Translations under genes and position numbers: made by a program
Notes under the pieces: generated by a model
Told to the model about the DNA's origin: nothing
The model's input: only the letters and a program-made list of their open reading frames with translations
Databases searched by the model: none
Shown here: positions 17,662 to 26,383 of the stretch, one piece after another
Numbering within the stretch: position 1 is the stretch's first letter
Layout: each line of letters opens with the position of its first letter
Source: Geminocystis sp. NIES-3709
GTDB taxonomy: Bacteria; Cyanobacteriota; Cyanobacteriia; Cyanobacteriales; Cyanobacteriaceae
NCBI RefSeq assembly: GCF_001548115.1
Contig: NZ_AP014821.1
Coordinates: 3,351,262-3,415,261 of the forward strand
Direction: 5' to 3'
DNA length: 64,000 bases

Positions 17662-19158
17662 TTAAGTATTAATTTGTAGAATTGGATTTGAAGTTGTTTC
17701 TTGATTGCCATATAAAATGACAGTGGCTTGGGTTTCACTCCAACGAATCATCAAATTAGGTTGTAAGCCAAAGAGAATAATTAAAAAAGCAAGGATTAAA
17801 GCTGGAATTCTTTCACTCCATAAAACCCTTGGTAAATTACTTAATTCTGGAGTTAAACGCCCAAAAAATACACGATTTACCATAAGCAAGAAGTAAACAG
17901 CAGTTAATCCTGTACCGATTAAACAAAGTAAAGTTGGTATAGGAAATATCGGGAAACTACCTCTAAACACGAGAAATTCAGAGACAAAACCTACCATCCC
18001 CGGAATACCAGAACTGGCCATAACTGCTAAAATCATTAAACTACCAGTAACAGGTAAGCCTTTTTCCGGGTTAAGTAAACCACTTAGATAATTGACATCT
18101 CGACTGCCTGTTTTTTTATAAACTATCCCTACTAAAATGAATAACGTGGCGGAGATTAAACCATGACTTATCATCTGCAAAATAGAGGCACTTAAACTTA
18201 ATCTGGTAGTTGCCGCCGCCGCTAATAATACATAAGCCATGTGTGCAATAGATGAATAAGCCACTACTTTTTTCATATCTTTTTGTGCAATGGCACAAGT
18301 CGCCCCATATAAAGCACTTATACCTGCTAGAAAAGCAAGATAAGGGGCAATCATTACCCATGCTTCAAGGAAGAAACCAACACCAAACCTTAGTAAACCA
18401 TAAGTTCCTAATTTCAATAAAACTCCAGCCAGAAGCACAGAAACTGGGGTACTAGCTTCTACATGGGCATCAGGTAACCAAGTATGGAAGGGAAAAATGG
18501 GGATTTTGATAAATAAACCAATTAAAAGAGGGATAAGTAGTAATAATTGGCTATTGACAGGGATAGAATGAGATTTTAAAGGCTCAAATGCGAAAGTTGA
18601 TTCCCCACTCAACCACACTAAACCTAAGAAGGAGACTAATACAAAAAATCCAGAAATGGCAGTGTATAATAAAAACTTCATGGCGGCATAGCCTCTTCTT
18701 GCACCACCCCAGACAGCAATAAGAAAATACAATGGCACAATTTCTATTTCATAAAAGAGGAAAAAGAGTAGTAAATTTTGAGCTAAAAATGCTCCGGCAA
18801 CTCCTCCACTCAATAATAAAATCATGCCATAATAAAATCGAGGTCTTTGTATATCTTTTGGTGTGATATAAAGGGCAATTAAAGTTAATAAACTGTTGAG
18901 ACAAAGGAGAGGAAATGATAAACCATCTACTCCTAAGTCATAGCCTAAACCTAACCAACTTAACCAAGTAAAATTCTCAGTAAATTGTAACCCAACAATA
19001 TTGGTTTGAAATTTTATCCCTAAAATAACATTAAGAATACAAATTATTCCAGCTATTATTAAAGCTATATGACGATAAATTAAGACATTTTTAAAAGTAG
19101 GTAAAAAACAGATTACTATAGTACTAATTATAGGAATCCAAATAAATAAACTAAGCAT
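17662..19158 (-). CDS. NDH-1 subunit NdhD of the CO2-uptake type (D4 or D3)
   Basis: A 498-residue, about 14-helix antiporter-like subunit of cyanobacterial NDH-1 (complex I-like). Family motifs are visible: LGVDGLSFPL near the N-terminus, a membrane glutamate in FLFYEIEIVPLYFLIA, and the HTWLPDAHVEAST loop with the following lysine in LLKLGTYGLLRF. It follows ndhF on the same strand. An ndhF-ndhD pair is typical of the CO2-hydrating NDH-1MS complexes. No cupA follows (lipB does), which favours the NdhD4/NdhF4 constitutive system, whose CupB gene is often elsewhere. That assignment is inference. Confidence 0.85.
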   Translation of the reverse strand: MLSLFIWIPIISTIVICFLPTFKNVLIYRHIALIIAGIICILNVILGIKFQTNIVGLQFTENFTWLSWLGLGYDLGVDGLSFPLLCLNSLLTLIALYITPKDIQRPRFYYGMILLLSGGVAGAFLAQNLLLFFLFYEIEIVPLYFLIAVWGGARRGYAAMKFLLYTAISGFFVLVSFLGLVWLSGESTFAFEPLKSHSIPVNSQLLLLIPLLIGLFIKIPIFPFHTWLPDAHVEASTPVSVLLAGVLLKLGTYGLLRFGVGFFLEAWVMIAPYLAFLAGISALYGATCAIAQKDMKKVVAYSSIAHMAYVLLAAAATTRLSLSASILQMISHGLISATLFILVGIVYKKTGSRDVNYLSGLLNPEKGLPVTGSLMILAVMASSGIPGMVGFVSEFLVFRGSFPIFPIPTLLCLIGTGLTAVYFLLMVNRVFFGRLTPELSNLPRVLWSERIPALILAFLIILFGLQPNLMIRWSETQATVILYGNQETTSNPILQINT

Positions 19159-19493
19159 ATTATGAATTTAAAATTAGGAATAGGTAATTAAAAATTATTT
19201 CTTAGATGACTTTTATAATAAGTCAAAATACTCTGAATAATATTTCAAAGCCATCTAAATTAATGATACAGATGGAGAATGGGTAATAAATAGTTAAAGA
19301 TTTGAAAGTTTTTTAATCTATAAATAAGAAGTTTAAATTATTTTTAGCTTATAAATTGATTAACACAAAAGAATAATCGATCGTAATTTGAATTTAACAA
19401 AAGATGTTTTTATGAATAAAATAAATTTGATATTTTATTATTTATTTTCAAAACAATAACTTTTAATTATAAATTGTTAATTTAATGAAATGA
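19159..19493. other. 335-bp ndhD-ndhF spacer
   Basis: AT-rich spacer between the two co-directional ndh genes. It has one HIP1-core site (near 19379) and short direct A/T tracts. No ORF, hairpin with T-run or known repeat was seen. Its length leaves room for a separate ndhD promoter. Confidence 0.4.
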
Positions 19494-21380
19494 TCAATAG
19501 TTGATGATATTTCCCCATTGTCCACTTAAAATACACCACATTAGTAAACTAACGCCGATGATAATGGTTAAAATATAAAACTGTGATTGTCCAGAAGTGT
19601 TATATTTAAGAGCACTACCACTAAAAATTGTCACTAAACTGACGAGGTTTACTACCCCATCAATAATATATCGATCGAACCAAGTGGTAAATTTTGCTAA
19701 ATTAGAGACAAAAGCTACTACTGTAAACTGATAAATTTTATCAAGATAGAAATCGTAAGCTAAGAGATCTTGAATTACACGAATTGACTTCTCAATGGGA
19801 CGATTCCAACCTCTTCTCAAAGGAATAAAAGCACCAATTAAGCAACCAACCACGCCGGATAAAAAGATTAAGGGTAAACCATAGTTCACCACAATAGTAT
19901 CATTATTAAGTATCGGGGCAGTAGAACTTAACCAAAGAGAATATTTAATAGGTGCAATAGGTGCAAGAAGAGCAAGGATAGTTAAACTTACCATAGGAAC
20001 AGCCATTTGCCAAGGTACTTCTGGTGCTCGGCGAGTTTTTGGTTGTGGTTTGCCAAGAAATACTAAGCGAAAAACCCTTGTAAAATTAACCGCATTAACG
20101 GTATTGACGATTAAAAGGATAGTTAATAACCACCAAGACACATTGAGACTTCCATTAAACCAACGGGAGAAAGTCATTAACATTCCCAAGGGTAATAAAG
20201 CAATAATTCCAGCACTACCAGTCATATAAGCTAGTGTAGTAGCAGGCATTTTAGACCAAATTCCACCCAATTCTGTGATATTTTGACCGCTTGTAGTTAA
20301 AATTATAGAACCTGCACTCATGAAAAGCAAAGCCTTCCCAATACCATGACTAAATAATATCAAAAAAGCAATGTCCACATGACCCAAACCTACCGCAATA
20401 AACACTAATCCAAGATAAGCACTGGTAGAATGACATAAAGTACGTTTGAGATCTATTTGTGCCAAAGCAATTAATGAACCACCGATAGCGGTAATTCCAC
20501 CGATGACAATTAAAGTATTAACTACCACAGGAGATAAGAGGAAAACAGGGGCTAGTTTAATTAGTACAAAAGCACCGGCAGAAACAACGATCGAGTTACG
20601 CATAATACTAGCAGGATTAGGGCCTTCCATCCCTTCGTCAAGCCAGAGATTAAGAGGAAATTGAGCACATTTGCCGATAGGCCCAGCAATTAAAGCTAAA
20701 CCAATTAAAGTTATAGTAAAAGGAGGTAAAGGAGAAGTTTCTGCCCAATTTTGGAGTTGAGAAAAACTTAATCCAGCACCATCACTAGAAAGTGCAACAA
20801 TACCCATCAGTAAGAGAATGTCTCCCACTCGTTTCGTTAAGAAAGCATCTCTGGCGGCGGTGACAACGAGGGGTTGTGCATACCAAAAACCCACTAATAA
20901 GTAAGTAGAGAGAGTTAGCAATTCTAATAAACCGTAACTTAGTAAAAGAGAATCACTTAAAGCTAATCCTCCTAAAGCCGCTTCAAAAAATCCCATCATA
21001 CCGAAGAAACGTGCCAACGCCCAATCTTTCTCCATGTAACCTAGTGCAAATAATTGAGCTAATAAACTAATACCTGTTACTAGTTGTAATGCTCCTACAC
21101 TGACAGGAGAAATTTCAATAGTAAAAGATAAATCTAAATCAGCAAGGCTAAACCAAGGAAAAACGATACTTTGAGCTGGTTTTTGCCAAATATGACTATA
21201 AACGATACTATCATGAATAAAAGATAGTACAGTCATAAAAATATTAATATAAGCGGCTGGACGAGGGCCTGTCCTACGAATGAAACCAAAAGCCCAAGGA
21301 AGACTTAATATTGCTCCTAATAGACCATAAAAGGGTATCAACCAGATATAATTTGTAAAAAAATCGATCATTATTCCCAT
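19494..21380 (-). CDS. NDH-1 subunit NdhF of the CO2-uptake type (F4 or F3)
   Basis: A 628-residue, about 16-helix NuoL-like subunit. It has FIRRTGPRPAAY near the N-terminus, which I associate with the NdhF3/F4 group rather than respiratory NdhF1, and the central GKCAQFPLNLWLDEGMEGPNP motif with the proton-path lysine. The C-terminal lateral-helix region (about 520-628) is present. Together with NdhD and a Cup protein such a subunit builds an NDH-1 form that hydrates CO2 to bicarbonate at the thylakoid. ATG codons at 21380 and 21371 are both possible starts; neither has a clear ribosome site. Confidence 0.88.
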   Translation of the reverse strand: MGIMIDFFTNYIWLIPFYGLLGAILSLPWAFGFIRRTGPRPAAYINIFMTVLSFIHDSIVYSHIWQKPAQSIVFPWFSLADLDLSFTIEISPVSVGALQLVTGISLLAQLFALGYMEKDWALARFFGMMGFFEAALGGLALSDSLLLSYGLLELLTLSTYLLVGFWYAQPLVVTAARDAFLTKRVGDILLLMGIVALSSDGAGLSFSQLQNWAETSPLPPFTITLIGLALIAGPIGKCAQFPLNLWLDEGMEGPNPASIMRNSIVVSAGAFVLIKLAPVFLLSPVVVNTLIVIGGITAIGGSLIALAQIDLKRTLCHSTSAYLGLVFIAVGLGHVDIAFLILFSHGIGKALLFMSAGSIILTTSGQNITELGGIWSKMPATTLAYMTGSAGIIALLPLGMLMTFSRWFNGSLNVSWWLLTILLIVNTVNAVNFTRVFRLVFLGKPQPKTRRAPEVPWQMAVPMVSLTILALLAPIAPIKYSLWLSSTAPILNNDTIVVNYGLPLIFLSGVVGCLIGAFIPLRRGWNRPIEKSIRVIQDLLAYDFYLDKIYQFTVVAFVSNLAKFTTWFDRYIIDGVVNLVSLVTIFSGSALKYNTSGQSQFYILTIIIGVSLLMWCILSGQWGNIINY

Positions 21381-21496
21381 TATCTATCATTATATTGATG
21401 ATCAATCTTATAGCAATCTGTCGATCGATACTAGGATTCTCTATAAAATATTCTAATACCATTGGTTATTTTCTATAATTTCTATGGCAAAATAGG

Positions 21497-22687
21497 CTAT
21501 GGTGAACGATACCACACTTTTTGAATTTCATTTATTATCTCTGGATTTGGACTGGATTTAATCTCAACTGAAGGGTTAATTTCTACTCCGGGAATATTTT
21601 GACTCCAAGGAGTATTGGGTAAAGATTTTAACTCTACATTATACATCGGACGAAAACCATAGTTTGCAAAAATTATTTGTTGTTCATTTTCTGTTAAAAA
21701 ATCTAAAAATTTTTGACTTGATTTAGCTTCTGATTTATTCACATTTTTTTGTACGATCGCACCCATAATAGTTGTTTCAATGGTAGGATTAGGATAATAA
21801 ATTTGATAGCCTTGTTTTTGATTTTCTTTGGCTTGTAACCAACGGTGTAAAGCAATACTTTCATAAACTGTAGCAACATCAGCATCATTTACTCCCCTTG
21901 CGATAAATTCTTGTAATAAAATATCAGTTGATCTAGGAGGTTGATAAATGGAACTTTTAATAAGTCCAAATAGTTTATTTATTTCAGGACTATTAAGATC
22001 ATTTACACTTAAATTATTTTGATTAAGTTCATTTTTTGCCCATAAACTAAGAGTTAATTGACCAGAATTCGATCGAGTGGGATCTGTTGTGATAAAATCA
22101 AAACTACCCCATGTTTTTTTTCCTCCTAATTTATCCCAATTTTTGGTAATTAAGGCATTTTCTAATGTTTTCCAATTAAATTTATTATCAGGAAATAAAA
22201 CTTTTCCTCTTTCTTCCCATGCAATACCAACTAATAAAGTTTTAACAATTGCTTTTGGGTTATCATAAAAAATCTTAGTTTCTCCTTGGGCTTTTAATTT
22301 AGTTTCTAATTCATTAATTAACTCACTGTTAGCAGGAATTAAAATAGTTGGTTTAAAATCGTTTTTTTCATCAGTAAAATTAGTAACAATATCTTGTGAA
22401 CCTTGAAACTTTAAATCTATATTAATATTAGAATTTTCTTGTTCAAATTTTTTTTCGATCGTTTCTAAAACTTCTTTTAATTCTGTACCACTAACAATAA
22501 TAATATTCGTTTTTAAACCCAAAAGAGGTGGTAAATAAGTTATTCCTAAAGAAATGAAAATAATACCTAAAGAAATAAGTTGATTGGTATAATTATTAGA
22601 TTTATTTTGATTTTTAGTAGATATAATCTGTTCTGATGAAGAGGGCATTTTTAATATTGCTAAAAATTTTCGTGTTAATTTATTCAT
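21497..22687 (-). CDS. Membrane-anchored substrate-binding-like protein
   Basis: A 396-residue protein. An N-terminal cytosolic stretch (1-35) is followed by a membrane helix (about 37-55, ISLGIIFISLGITYLPPLL) and an extracytoplasmic periplasmic-binding fold: IIIVSGTELKEVLETIEKKF, DPTRSNSGQLTLSLW, and a C-terminal QKFLDFLTENEQQ helix. It shares the TRSNSG motif and overall order with the VWA-fused protein two genes upstream in the same transcription direction. No permease or ATPase gene is nearby, so classical uptake is not supported. Function unknown. Confidence 0.75.
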   Translation of the reverse strand: MNKLTRKFLAILKMPSSSEQIISTKNQNKSNNYTNQLISLGIIFISLGITYLPPLLGLKTNIIIVSGTELKEVLETIEKKFEQENSNINIDLKFQGSQDIVTNFTDEKNDFKPTILIPANSELINELETKLKAQGETKIFYDNPKAIVKTLLVGIAWEERGKVLFPDNKFNWKTLENALITKNWDKLGGKKTWGSFDFITTDPTRSNSGQLTLSLWAKNELNQNNLSVNDLNSPEINKLFGLIKSSIYQPPRSTDILLQEFIARGVNDADVATVYESIALHRWLQAKENQKQGYQIYYPNPTIETTIMGAIVQKNVNKSEAKSSQKFLDFLTENEQQIIFANYGFRPMYNVELKSLPNTPWSQNIPGVEINPSVEIKSSPNPEIINEIQKVWYRSP

Positions 22688-22857
22688 AATTTTTATTTTT
22701 GAATTTAATTTATTATTAATACAATTAAAGCTAATATTTTGATTCTTTTAATAAGATGTGATGACTTGAGATATTTCTTATAAAAACATATCCTGTTCAA
22801 ACTTATTTCATATATGGTAATATTAAAAACTTTAAATAGTATATTTGTGGAGTTTTT

Positions 22858-23586
22858 TTAAATTAATAAATCTACATTATCTTGAAAATTATTTAACTCC
22901 TGACTTAAACTTTTCAACTCTTGAATTTGCTCAGAATTAGTAAGATCAGATGTTCTTAATTTATTTTGTAAATTCTGTAAAACTCCTCCCAATTCAATAA
23001 TAATATTCACTAAGGAAAACACTTGAGCTTCCCTTGCATCCTGTCCTTCTAAAGCTAATTCTATGTTATTTTTTAAGGTAGTTTCTAGTTGTTTTAATTG
23101 TCTTAATGCCATGCCCCCGCTATACTTTTGTTTTGTTTCCACTTGCCGTAATTGTTTATTTAATTCATCTACTGATAATAAAGAATCTCCCCCGTGTAAT
23201 CTTCTACTTAATTTCTCTATTTTTTCTGGTAATTCTAAGGTTCGATCGCACGTATATTGTACAGTAGTTAATAAGTCTAATTGCCATGAATCTTGTAATA
23301 ACTTTTCTGCTTCCATGCGTAAACTTTCAGCACTTTTTATTAATAATTTAGCTTGATTTTTAGCATTATTTAACTCTGTTTCTAAAGCTGTATTTTGAAT
23401 ATCAATATCTCCTCGAACTTCTTTTTCTTTACCGACTAAAACTACTGAACTGATAAAAGCGATCGAAGCCGATAATGGCAACATAATTAAGGAGGATAAA
23501 TTGGCAAATCTTACCCCTAAAAATAAACAAATTCCTGCAATTAAAACTCCTAAAGGATAGTTAAGAGGATTGACTAATTTTGCCAT
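22858..23586 (-). CDS. Two-helix membrane protein with long coiled coil
   Basis: A 242-residue protein. Two closely spaced membrane helices (about 9-30 and 33-52) form a hairpin, and the remaining 190 residues are charged and heptad-like (for example LETELNNAKNQAKLLIKSAESL), so a cytosolic coiled-coil bundle is likely. It lies 9 bp downstream of the SBP-VWA gene and upstream of the anchored SBP-like gene, so the three look like an operon. I do not recognise a named family. A structural or signalling role at the membrane is inference. Confidence 0.7.
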   Translation of the reverse strand: MAKLVNPLNYPLGVLIAGICLFLGVRFANLSSLIMLPLSASIAFISSVVLVGKEKEVRGDIDIQNTALETELNNAKNQAKLLIKSAESLRMEAEKLLQDSWQLDLLTTVQYTCDRTLELPEKIEKLSRRLHGGDSLLSVDELNKQLRQVETKQKYSGGMALRQLKQLETTLKNNIELALEGQDAREAQVFSLVNIIIELGGVLQNLQNKLRTSDLTNSEQIQELKSLSQELNNFQDNVDLLI

Positions 23587-23595
23587 AAAAACTCC

Positions 23596-25293
23596 TTAAA
23601 ATTCTACTTGTAAATTATTCATCACTTGATCTATCGTGCTAGGATCACCTTTACGATAATAACCATTATTTATTTTGGCAATTTCTTCTAAAACTTGGCT
23701 ATTAAATTCTCCATCATTACCATAACCTACAGTAAAAAAAGCAATTCTTTCATCACTATTAAAACCACTTTTTTGCAATTGGGCTTCTAAATTTGGTAAA
23801 GTTATTCCGCTTCCTGAATCTTCTCCATCGGTAAGAATTAACACAGCATTAATCGCATTAGGTTTTAAATTTTTTCTTAACCAATCCCTCGCAAATAAAG
23901 CACTATCATATAATTTTGTGCCACCTCTCGCCTGTAAACTACTGATATATTTAATGCCATTATTTTTGCCTTCTGGAGTACCTTTAATAATGATAGGAGG
24001 ATTAATTTCATCACTAAAAGTTATTAATACAATTTCCTCTTTTACACCCAAATTTTGCACATAATTAAGTAACGTATTTTGCACTGCTGACATTTTTTGT
24101 CCTCGCATTGAACCAGAAATGTCCACAACGATCGCTACTTGAGAGGGTTTTTTAGCATAATCCTGCCAATTTTTAAGCATGGCTTCCACCACTTCTGGTT
24201 TAGGTGGACGATAAGACTCATAATTAGGATTAGGATTAACACCAAATTGAGCATTGAATTTGTTACTTAGAGGAATACCCGGAATACCGGGGCGCAATCC
24301 TAACTCGGAGGCAAGGGTTTGTAATTCAGGAGTTAACATAAAATCTAGCACTTTTTGCGCGCCTTCTTTTTCCTCCTCTGACACCCATGGGGCGTTAGGT
24401 AGCATACCCCGAATGTTAGAACTAAAGGTGGCTTTAGGATATACTGCCTGATATTGGTTATTGCCTTGACTGTTAGCACGAATAACTAAAGACTCATACA
24501 CAGAGCCTACATTTGCCCAAAACACTCCATTTTCCACCATTGAATTAGCCAAAGAGGTGGTAGAAACTCCATAGCGAGTAATTTTTTCTTGAATAGCTTT
24601 TACTTTATCTTGATATTTTGTCACATCTTCGATCGTTAAATCTTGAGGGGGTTTATTGGCAACAGAAGCAAATTGAGCAACCAGAGTTTGCAGTCCAGAG
24701 TTCGATCGAGTGGGTGCAGTTTGCACAAAATAGATAGGTAAGGGTTGACTATTGGGATCTAATTGTTGATAATTATTATAATTGGCTAAACCTGTGTAAA
24801 TATTCGGGGTTTTTTCTAAGGCTGGTGCTAACTCTTTTGTAGTCATGAACACCATTGGACTAAAAACAATTAAAGGAGTGTCTGTAATCGCAGGAATATA
24901 GTTTTTTCCCGGAAAAATCTTGTCAATTTGATAAATTAATTGATTCTGATATATCTCTCCATCTACTGCAATTAAAGAAGGAAATTGAGCATCTTCCCCT
25001 AAAATTGTCCCATCGGATAACTGTTGTGCTAGTGATACAACTTCATTAATAACATCTCCACTTCCTTTTGCATCACAGGTTAACAAAAAAGATTTACCGT
25101 TACTTAATTTCGGATTTGTGGCATTAAGTTTTGTTGCTGTTTGTTGACAAAATTCCCCTAAGTCGCTACCTACTAAAAATTTAATAGAAATCCCTGAAGT
25201 TTGATTATTATTACTATTTCTTTGATTACAAGATGAGAGTAATAGTAATGGAGTTACAATAAAAGGAAAGATTGACTTAAGTTTGAAGACCAT
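23596..25293 (-). CDS. Lipoprotein: substrate-binding domain fused to VWA domain
   Basis: A 565-residue protein. The signal peptide ends in a lipobox (LLLLSSC, lipidated C22). Residues 35-375 form a solute-binding fold with APTRSNSGLQTL. Residues 386-560 form a von Willebrand A domain with a complete metal site: D391, S393 and S395 in DISGSM, T459 in GGTK, D489 in LTDGED. VWA domains of this type bind protein partners through the metal ion. It is the first gene of a tight three-gene unit. The domain pair suggests sensing or binding outside the membrane coupled to a partner, which is inference. Confidence 0.85.
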   Translation of the reverse strand: MVFKLKSIFPFIVTPLLLLSSCNQRNSNNNQTSGISIKFLVGSDLGEFCQQTATKLNATNPKLSNGKSFLLTCDAKGSGDVINEVVSLAQQLSDGTILGEDAQFPSLIAVDGEIYQNQLIYQIDKIFPGKNYIPAITDTPLIVFSPMVFMTTKELAPALEKTPNIYTGLANYNNYQQLDPNSQPLPIYFVQTAPTRSNSGLQTLVAQFASVANKPPQDLTIEDVTKYQDKVKAIQEKITRYGVSTTSLANSMVENGVFWANVGSVYESLVIRANSQGNNQYQAVYPKATFSSNIRGMLPNAPWVSEEEKEGAQKVLDFMLTPELQTLASELGLRPGIPGIPLSNKFNAQFGVNPNPNYESYRPPKPEVVEAMLKNWQDYAKKPSQVAIVVDISGSMRGQKMSAVQNTLLNYVQNLGVKEEIVLITFSDEINPPIIIKGTPEGKNNGIKYISSLQARGGTKLYDSALFARDWLRKNLKPNAINAVLILTDGEDSGSGITLPNLEAQLQKSGFNSDERIAFFTVGYGNDGEFNSQVLEEIAKINNGYYRKGDPSTIDQVMNNLQVEF

Positions 25294-25509
25294 CGAGAAA
25301 AAAGTTTATTTCTAGGTTTTGTCGTCAACCCAAATCAGTGATATAAATATGGTACGGGCATTTTTGCTTTTACGCAAATTTTCATAAATGATTTCGGTTT
25401 AATCCAATCATAACCGATCGATCTTTGAATCTAGGTTAAGTAATTATTAACTTTCATCCCCTTTCATTGTATTTCAACAATCAAGTTATTAACTTTCAAA
25501 GTAAGGATT

Positions 25510-26154
25510 ATGAAACACTTTTTCCCCAAGATCATTATTAGCATTAGTCTTTTGTCTGTATCTTTTTCAGTTTACCCTGTACAGGCACAATCACAAAGAA
25601 ATATTTATACTTGTATTTCCGATCGAGGTAAACCTACTACTATAGTCGATACAAAGAGAGGTAGAATCAGACTAATTGTCTGGGAAAGTAATTATTTTGG
25701 TAGTTCAGGATGGACACCGCAAAAAAGATGTGAAGAAATAACAAAAAGGTTTCAAAAATATTCTGATGATGGAACTTTAAGACAAATTACCACAGGTAAA
25801 ATTATTGCTTCCAATGGAGGAATTTATAATATCGTCTGTGTAGCAAATAATCAACCCGGTACTCAAGGGCAATGCTTAAAAGATGGGTTACTTTTGACTC
25901 TCGAATCAGGAGATAATCCTAAACAAGTTTTAAATAGCTTATTTCAATCCGCTAGAGATGTCGGTTTACCAGCTTTTAAAAGGGGAACAGAGTCTTTTAA
26001 TCTCCTACAATATTTAGAACAAGCTCCCTTAATGGAAGCAGTACAAGAGAATAATACATCTTCCTCTGAAAATACCACAATCATAAAAGATACGATCGAA
26101 CAAACAGAAAAAAATACAGAAAACAACACCTGTCCTGCAATTCTTTGTAATTAA
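25510..26154 (+). CDS. COP23-domain secreted protein
   Basis: A 214-residue protein with a signal peptide (1-26, ending PVQAQ) and a COP23 domain (about 30-165). It has cysteines at YTCISD, RCEE, IVCVAN and GQCLKDG, and RCEEITKRFQKYSDDGTL is the typical segment. COP23 is named after a circadian oscillating, membrane-associated cyanobacterial protein of unknown role. The tail (166-214) is acidic and Ser/Thr-rich and ends TCPAILCN. The next gene, a kinase, ends with almost the same motif. It starts the envelope-related region and is 230 bp upstream of the kinase. Confidence 0.8.
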   Translation: MKHFFPKIIISISLLSVSFSVYPVQAQSQRNIYTCISDRGKPTTIVDTKRGRIRLIVWESNYFGSSGWTPQKRCEEITKRFQKYSDDGTLRQITTGKIIASNGGIYNIVCVANNQPGTQGQCLKDGLLLTLESGDNPKQVLNSLFQSARDVGLPAFKRGTESFNLLQYLEQAPLMEAVQENNTSSSENTTIIKDTIEQTEKNTENNTCPAILCN

Positions 26155-26383
26155 AAATTTTTCATTTGAGGATAGATAGCCGTTAGCAATTATCATAGCA
26201 AGGTTTTTGTTGAATATAATTAAGCTAAGACTTATAAAAGTTACATACTTTAATCTCAGTCGAAATTGTTTTATCAATTTCCTTTTTCCGATTGCCTCAT
26301 TATTCTACTTAGATGCGTTTGCTCTCATATTCTCAATTCTGCATTTTACTACGTTTATCTAAAATCAAGCTACTCTTATATAG

